In this document: in pieces, positions 61,493 to 64,000 of the stretch
How positions within the stretch are numbered: position 1 is the stretch's first letter
Layout: each line of letters opens with the position of its first letter
Assembly: GCF_003332885.2 (NCBI RefSeq)
Contig: NZ_QOWJ01000001.1
Coordinates: 248,001-312,000, forward strand
Length of the DNA: 64,000 nucleotides
DNA from: Paracnuella aquatica
GTDB lineage: Bacteria > Bacteroidota > Bacteroidia > Chitinophagales > Chitinophagaceae
Direction: 5' to 3'
The notes under the pieces: model-generated
What the model was told of the DNA's origin: nothing
The model's input: the letters and a program-made list of their open reading frames with translations, nothing else
Database searches by the model: none
Position numbers and translations under genes: made by a program

Positions 61493-61502
61493 GTTGGAGT
61501 CG

Positions 61503-61611
61503 GAAGTCCGAGGTCGGAAGTCGGGAGTAGTAAATGACTATTTTTTAAATGACAAAGGGAATGATTGTTCATTCCCTTTGTCATTTCTTTGGACTTCCGA
61601 CCTCGGACTTC
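61503..61611. repeat. Nested inverted repeats with a central terminator
   Basis: Outer arms 61503-61522 and 61592-61611 are perfect 20-bp complements (GAAGTCCGAGGTCGGAAGTC). Between them is a perfect 18-bp hairpin (AAATGACAAAGGGAATGA, loop TTGT, 61547-61586) with T on one side. The inner hairpin is a bidirectional terminator between converging genes; the outer arms look like an inserted repeat element. Confidence 0.8.
61547..61590. terminator. Bidirectional terminator between the NTF2-like gene and the secreted gene
   Basis: An 18-bp perfect stem with loop TTGT, T-rich on the right and A-rich on the left in the plus sense. It serves the converging genes at 61492 and 61622. Confidence 0.9.
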
Positions 61612-61621
61612 TGACTTCGGT

Positions 61622-62890
61622 CTACCTCGTCTTCAACCGGTATTTTTTATTCACTTTCGGGCTGTTGAAGTAGCGGTTGAGTTCTTCTTCCGACAAGTCG
61701 TTGGTGATTTCGATGGGCACATCAATGAGTTGTACCTGAACGGCTTTCAGTTCGTCGCGCAGCTTGTTGGTTTTGCGGGTAATGTCCCAATCCCGTTCGC
61801 CCAGCAGCATGTTATCGGGGATCAGGTATTCCAACCTTTTAATGGAAGAGCGGATTTGTGCCGCCTGGTTTTGGTCCACGGTTTTGTTGGGCACAGATGC
61901 TTCCTTGATGGGCACCATGGCCAAACCCACACTCGGTAATATTTTACCAGTGCGTTGGGTTTCAGGGTTGGTAGCCGTGCTCATAATGGTCCCGGTCAGC
62001 GAGGTGGTGGTGGAAGTGAGGTCAAACGCGGTACGGGTGTTTTTGGTTTTCTTCAAACGCTTGTCCAACACCAGAAAGGTGTACTTAAGGCGTAGAATAT
62101 AAGTCTGGATGTTTTTTACCACCTGGTCGTACTCCTGCTTGGCCAGCGGGTAGTTCAGCGCATTTCGAATAATAAGCCGTACTGTAGCAGTATCGCGGCT
62201 TTGGAAACGGGTGGTGCCGATAAAGCTCAGGGTTACCACCCGAACGCCAGCCGAGTCTTTGTCTTTTACATAATCATACGACGGCCGCCAGCGAAATTCA
62301 TCGTCGCATTTTTTTACATCGGTATAATCGGAAATCGCAGCCGAAGGCAGCATGATGATGTTTTCTATGGGAAAGGAGCCGTTTTCACACAACACGCGGA
62401 AGCGGATTTCCTCGCCTTCATCAACATACACGGTGCCGCTCACCGCAGGCTTGATCTGCGAAGGGATGATTTCGGTGCTGTAAAAAACAATGGAAAAACT
62501 CGTGTCAATTTTCTCGGTAGGGTTCACCAGATTTTGCACGCCAATATTTACTTTATAATTGACGTCGTACTTCAGTTTTCCCGACAAAAAATAAGATTTG
62601 TCGGCGCGGAAATTCAGCGTGCCGTTGTCTTTGTTGATCCGCAAACCCACCGGCGAATTGCGCAGGTACCAAAAGTACTGCTCCGGGTTTTTGTTGATCT
62701 GCAACTGGTAATTTAGGCTCGAATCAACATGGATGGTAAAGTACGGGTTGAGGTTGATGATCCGAAGGGTAGAATCGGGGTGGTACACCTGCATGGTATC
62801 CTGGTGCACCTGCACGGTATCTACATCCTGCGCTTGGGCCACGTAGCCAAAACACAGGAAGATGGACGCTAAAAGTATTGTTTTCAACAT
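61622..62890 (-). CDS. Secreted protein of unknown function
   Basis: 422 residues from the ATG at 62890 (MLKTILLASIFLCFGYVAQAQ: signal peptide); the longer start at 62917 lacks signal character. The mature part begins with beta strands and short repeats (DTVQVHQDTMQVYHPDSTLR, YLRNSPVGLRINKDNGTLNF, RADKSYFLSGKLKYDVNYKV). It then has an Ig-like region (VSGTVYVDEGEEIRFRVLCE) and a C-terminal helical part (NYPLAKQEYDQVVKNIQTYI, EASVPNKTVDQNQAAQIRSS, LDKRLKKTKNTR). Not recognised as a named family. Because it is exported and Ig-like it may sit at the cell surface. The gene stands alone. Confidence 0.8.
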   Translation of the reverse strand: MLKTILLASIFLCFGYVAQAQDVDTVQVHQDTMQVYHPDSTLRIINLNPYFTIHVDSSLNYQLQINKNPEQYFWYLRNSPVGLRINKDNGTLNFRADKSYFLSGKLKYDVNYKVNIGVQNLVNPTEKIDTSFSIVFYSTEIIPSQIKPAVSGTVYVDEGEEIRFRVLCENGSFPIENIIMLPSAAISDYTDVKKCDDEFRWRPSYDYVKDKDSAGVRVVTLSFIGTTRFQSRDTATVRLIIRNALNYPLAKQEYDQVVKNIQTYILRLKYTFLVLDKRLKKTKNTRTAFDLTSTTTSLTGTIMSTATNPETQRTGKILPSVGLAMVPIKEASVPNKTVDQNQAAQIRSSIKRLEYLIPDNMLLGERDWDITRKTNKLRDELKAVQVQLIDVPIEITNDLSEEELNRYFNSPKVNKKYRLKTR

Positions 62891-63028
62891 GCTGGAACCG
62901 AATAAATTGCCCTGCAATATTAGGCATTAACCTTTTACCAATAACCCAATGCAGGTAATAGGTTACAGGCAGCGGTAGGCTTTACTGCATCGGCTTGAAT
63001 TAGCGGGCAGTATTTTTTAAAATAAAAA

Positions 63029-63055
63029 GCCCCTCGTGGAAACAAGGGGCGTAAA
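63029..63055 (-). terminator. Terminator of the small heat shock gene
   Basis: GCCCCT and AGGGGC form the stem around CGTGGAAACA; the minus strand then runs into TTTTTATTTT. About 30 bases past the Hsp20 stop. Confidence 0.8.
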
Positions 63056-63082
63056 CCAAAACCAACTGCTTATGAGAAAAAG

Positions 63083-63523
63083 TTATTGTATTGCGATTTG
63101 CTTCACAGGCTCTTTCATTTCCACTTTTTTTGGCAAGTTCAATATCAAAATTCCGTTGTAGTAGCGGGCCTCAATCTTTTCCGCGTCAATCGTTTCATCC
63201 AATGTAAAAGAACGCTTGAACGAACGCTGGCGAAACTCAGTGCGGATGAAGCCTTCCTGTTGTTTTTCTTCTTCCGCTTTGTGCGCTGCTGCAATGGTGA
63301 GCAGGTTTTTGTCCAGATCAATTTGAAATGCTTCCTTCTCAAAACCGGGAGCTACCAACTGCAACTCGTAACCATTTTCCGTCTTCCGGATGTTTACCGG
63401 GGTGCTGTGCCCGTTTCCATTGGCGCCGTTCTTAAATAAAGACGGTGCAGGATAAAAAAAGTCATCGAGGATGTTGTTAAAACTTTGTTCAAAAGGCCGG
63501 TTTGCTAATTTGTAGGTTGTCAT
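63083..63523 (-). CDS. Hsp20/alpha-crystallin small heat shock protein
   Basis: 146 residues from the ATG at 63523 (MTTYKLANRPFEQSFNNILD); the longer frame to 63580 has no support. Holdase chaperone that binds unfolded proteins, cytoplasmic oligomer. The alpha-crystallin domain is seen as TPVNIRKTENGYELQLVAPG, FEKEAFQIDLDKNLLTIAAA, FIRTEFRQRSFKRSFTLDET, IDAEKIEARYYNGILILNLP. The C-terminal IAIQ replaces the usual IxI tail motif. With clpB at the other end it is the second heat-shock gene of the window. No clear sigma-type heat-shock box was identified. Confidence 0.95.
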   Translation of the reverse strand: MTTYKLANRPFEQSFNNILDDFFYPAPSLFKNGANGNGHSTPVNIRKTENGYELQLVAPGFEKEAFQIDLDKNLLTIAAAHKAEEEKQQEGFIRTEFRQRSFKRSFTLDETIDAEKIEARYYNGILILNLPKKVEMKEPVKQIAIQ

Positions 63524-63683
63524 AGTATTTTCTGTTAGATGTTTACTTGTTTGCATCCTTATTTTCAAACAGCGTACCATTGCATAAAATGATGGTTTAC
63601 ATGACAGTTATGCAGTTTTTTATTGTCGAATGTGACAAAATGTTATGAATTAGCTGGGGCTGAGCACAATAATGACAGTTCCT

Positions 63684-63691
63684 TACCTTTG
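63684..63691 (+). promoter_or_regulatory. -7 type box TACCTTTG ahead of the bacilliredoxin gene
   Basis: Exact TAnnTTTG match followed by CAA, 24 bases before the ATG at 63716. Confidence 0.55.
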
Positions 63692-63715
63692 CAATGCAAA
63701 AAACACAAATAATAT

Positions 63716-64000
63716 ATGTATCCAATAGAGATCGTACAACCAATGAAAGAGGAGCTAACCGAATACGGCTTCCAGGAATTATTAAACCGCGATGAAGTGG
63801 AGGCGCAACTGTCGAAGCCTGGCACTACGCTGGTAATGATCAACTCGGTTTGTGGTTGCTCTGCCGGCACGGCCCGCCCGGGTGTGCTGATGGCAGTGCA
63901 CAACAGCGAGAAAAAGCCCGACTTCCTTACGACTTCGTTTGCAGGTTTTGATGTGGAAGCCATCCAGGCCATTCGCCAGCACCTGCTGCCTTACCCACCG
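63716..64000 (+). CDS. BrxA/BrxB-family bacilliredoxin, C-terminus outside the window
   Basis: Small thiol protein that removes low-molecular-weight thiols from oxidised proteins (bacilliredoxin activity in Firmicutes). The 95 visible residues start MYPIEIVQPMKEELTEYGFQ, then LLNRDEVEAQLSKPGTTLVM, and the active-site loop NSVCGCSAGTARPG with the CGC cysteines. The order and motif fit the DUF1094/YphP family. The start is fixed by a -7 box and the family's MYP start. Bacteroidota do not make bacillithiol in general, so the natural thiol partner here is uncertain. Confidence 0.9.
   Translation, partial: MYPIEIVQPMKEELTEYGFQELLNRDEVEAQLSKPGTTLVMINSVCGCSAGTARPGVLMAVHNSEKKPDFLTTSFAGFDVEAIQAIRQHLLPYPP

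Overview
The window looks like chromosomal DNA of a Bacteroidota bacterium, most likely of the Chitinophagaceae. The evidence is a SusC/SusD pair with a DUF3823 partner, type IX secretion sorting domains on two very large secreted proteins, many secreted proteins with an -AQ signal-peptidase site, a futalosine-pathway gene (mqnA), the long biosynthetic arginine decarboxylase typical of this phylum, and -7 promoter boxes of the TAnnTTTG type just ahead of several starts. I see no rRNA, tRNA, CRISPR array, insertion sequence or phage gene. Species-level identity cannot be read from the sequence.

Layout. 1-12.3 kb: the start of a serine-hydrolase-fold protein that lacks its catalytic SxxK, the disaggregase ClpB, a small stress-like group (DUF892 protein and two small hydrophilic proteins), a 1657-residue secreted beta-helix protein with five Ig-like repeats and a sorting domain, and a tandem pair of secreted paralogues. 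12.4-23.1 kb: WrbA, a lipoprotein divergent from a YggS-type PLP protein, small membrane proteins, an Mrp-type Fe-S scaffold ATPase, a 1199-residue FG-GAP/ASPIC protein and a vanadium-haloperoxidase-like enzyme. 23.6-35.5 kb: a sugar-use region. SusC, SusD and a DUF3823 lipoprotein run on the plus strand. A Gfo/Idh/MocA oxidoreductase, a sugar isomerase/epimerase and a ThuA-propeller-HEAT-cupredoxin fusion protein run on the minus strand. Together they suggest uptake of an oligosaccharide or glycoside and oxidation/epimerisation of its sugars.

35.9-38.1 kb: purB and mqnA, divergent. 38.2-50.8 kb: a type-B sorted LamG/adhesin-like protein followed by a surface polysaccharide cluster (four glycosyltransferases, WecB, two methyltransferases) and a YfhO-family membrane protein. 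51.0-58.2 kb: a small membrane protein overlapping a queuosine-precursor transporter gene that is cut by an in-frame TGA, a nucleoid-associated protein, a membrane-bound MutS-like ATPase, a lactonase, and three tandem paralogous membrane proteins of unknown function. The first of these three has its start codon inside a 17-bp RNA hairpin. 58.3-64.0 kb: rpmI-rplT without infC beside them, speA, small secreted proteins, an Hsp20 chaperone and the start of a bacilliredoxin (BrxA/BrxB family).

Most intergenic regions carry clear, often bidirectional, hairpin terminators. Four intergenic regions carry larger inverted repeats. Two of these are copies of the same roughly 28-bp-arm element (13.2 and 29.5 kb). 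Gene names rest on recognition of family motifs by eye; no alignment or database search was run. Coordinates of start codons were adjusted where the longest frame clearly began upstream of the real protein.
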